From Deltaproteobacteria bacterium (GTDB taxonomy: Bacteria; Desulfobacterota; DSM-4660; Desulfatiglandales; HGW-15): a DNA stretch of 6,748 bases. The notes beneath the pieces are model-generated. The model had not been told where the DNA came from, did no database searches, and saw only the letters and a list, made by a program, of their open reading frames with translations. Every line of letters begins with the position of its first letter. The first letter of the stretch is position 1. Below, piece after piece: positions 6,177-6,748 of the stretch. Both the position numbers and the translations under genes were made by a program. Location: assembly GCA_021737245.1 (NCBI GenBank), contig JAIPEI010000199.1:1-6748 (forward strand), given 5' to 3'.

Positions 6177-6299
6177 TCAGAAATCGACCGAGGAGTCCAG
6201 GGCCTCCTCGGTGATTCGGACCTGATCCTTCGTTTTTCCGTCTTGGGTTTTCCGGTTCGACCACGCCCCACAGGGCGGCAGTCCTCCGGGAGCAGCACT
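6177..6299 (-). pseudogene. Possible broken 3' end of a gene upstream of the moaD-like gene
   Basis: A minus-strand frame with no start codon reads to TGA 6179-6177, 9 nt before the moaD-like ATG. Its last 18 or so codons (ending in KDQVRITEEALDSSVDF) have mostly G or C in the third position, like the real genes here. Further upstream the bias fades and the frame is closed by a stop after 40 codons. This would suit a disrupted gene once co-transcribed with the moaD-like gene. The product is not recognised, and the 9-bp inverted repeat lies inside this stretch and could produce the codon bias by itself. Confidence 0.2.
6187..6212. promoter_or_regulatory. Perfect 9-bp inverted repeat in the leader of the moaD-like gene
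   Basis: ACCGAGGAG at 6187-6195 and CTCCTCGGT at 6204-6212 are exact reverse complements separated by 8 nt. On the minus strand the structure ends 19 nt before ATG 6167 of the moaD-like gene. It lacks a following T-run (TCGATTTCTG comes next), so it is not a standard terminator. It could be an RNA leader hairpin, a protein-binding dyad, or the remnant of a coding stretch. No Moco riboswitch fold was recognised. Confidence 0.5.
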
Positions 6300-6748
6300 T
6301 CAGGCTGACCAACGGGTGGATGAAGTGTATCACATTGCTGAAAGGCGGGACAAGAAGATCGACAATCGACAAAAGCACGGGCAAAGCAGAGCTCACTTTG
6401 GCAGGCGGCCGCCCTGAGGAGCGTTCCTTCCCCGCCGCGTTGAGGGTCATATCCCCTCCCGGGCCTATGAAACAAAAAACCAGAGCCCGCACCCGGAACT
6501 GCTCGTCCACGGCCAATATGTTGTATGATGCAGTATGCCATTTGATTGATGCTCGTCTACGGGCTTTGTCTCCTTCAGTTCTGTCATGACCCTGTCCACA
6601 ATGGAGCCTGCCGGCGTCAACGTGCTGCCGGATGCAGCCAAGCAAAACCCAAAAGAGATGACGGCACACAGGTTTGACGGGTTCGAAAAAACCCGCTCAT
6701 CCGCCGATGGAAAGGATATAGGCTATTGAAATTCAGGGGGCAGATCTC
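6213..6748. other. Gene-poor, more A+T-rich right flank
   Basis: No protein, tRNA or rRNA was recognised on either strand. Open frames exist (for example minus 6669-6118 and plus 6320-6589), but they have no ribosome-binding site, no recognisable motif and irregular codon use. From about 6300 the base composition is visibly richer in A+T than the rest of the window, with A-rich and T-rich runs near 6470 and 6685. This could be a regulatory region, the decayed remnant of a mobile element, or the leader of a gene beyond the right edge. Confidence 0.5.
6678..6695. repeat. Small inverted repeat near the right edge
   Basis: CGGGTT (6678-6683) and AACCCG (6690-6695) flank a 6-nt A-rich loop. Neither strand has a T-run following the stem, since the T6 run on the minus strand lies partly in the loop, so it is not a normal terminator. 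No gene is recognised on either side. Confidence 0.3.

Noticed and set aside
6320..6589. 89-codon plus-strand frame
   Set aside because: No ribosome-binding site, no recognised family and low-complexity basic composition; likely chance.
6118..6669. 183-codon minus-strand frame overlapping the moaD-like gene
   Set aside because: It covers the moaD-like start in another frame, lacks a ribosome-binding site and known motif, and its codon use does not match the neighbours.
1..6748. CRISPR array, tRNA, rRNA or attachment-site repeats
   Set aside because: No regularly spaced direct repeats, tRNA cloverleaf or rRNA signature was seen on reading either strand.

Overview
The window is GC-rich bacterial DNA with compact genes, Shine-Dalgarno sites and short gaps. 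No single gene fixes the taxon. The mix of an ISKra4-type transposase tail, a MoaD/ThiS-like carrier, a putative molybdenum-cofactor carrier and a NERD-UvrD helicase would fit an anaerobic or metabolically versatile proteobacterium or Desulfobacterota-like organism. That placement is inference only.

Layout. Positions 2-115 (+) are the last 37 codons of an ISKra4-family transposase, so the left edge lies inside or at the end of an insertion sequence. Two plus-strand genes follow, 25 bp apart and probably one operon: a fumarylacetoacetate-hydrolase (FAH) family enzyme (238-1092) and a metallo-beta-lactamase-fold hydrolase (1118-1996). Both keep their expected metal ligands. They meet a minus-strand group head to head with only 24 bp between the stop codons. 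Read in their own direction (right to left), the minus-strand genes are: a MoaD/ThiS-like sulfur-carrier protein ending in Gly-Gly (6167-5928); an unrecognised 103-residue charged protein (5755-5444); a 615-residue NERD-UvrD superfamily 1 helicase (5204-3357); a B3/B4 tRNA-synthetase-like domain protein (3171-2485); and a putative molybdenum-cofactor carrier of the YpsA/SLOG type (2488-2021). The last two overlap by 4 bp (ATGA) and are probably translationally coupled.

The right end (6177-6748) has no convincing gene. It is richer in A+T than the rest, holds a perfect 9-bp-stem inverted repeat just upstream of the moaD-like gene, and may carry the broken 3' end of a lost gene.

How the genes may work together: the FAH and MBL enzymes look like a small catabolic or hydrolytic pair. 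The MoaD-like protein and the putative Moco carrier both point to molybdenum or tungsten cofactor biology, but no molybdoenzyme is visible here. The helicase keeps all its motor motifs, while its N-terminal NERD nuclease domain appears to have lost the catalytic Glu-x-Lys. No known defence system, CRISPR array, tRNA or rRNA was found. The most unusual features are the degenerate NERD helicase, the coupled B3/B4 plus Moco-carrier pair, and the stem-loop before the moaD-like gene.
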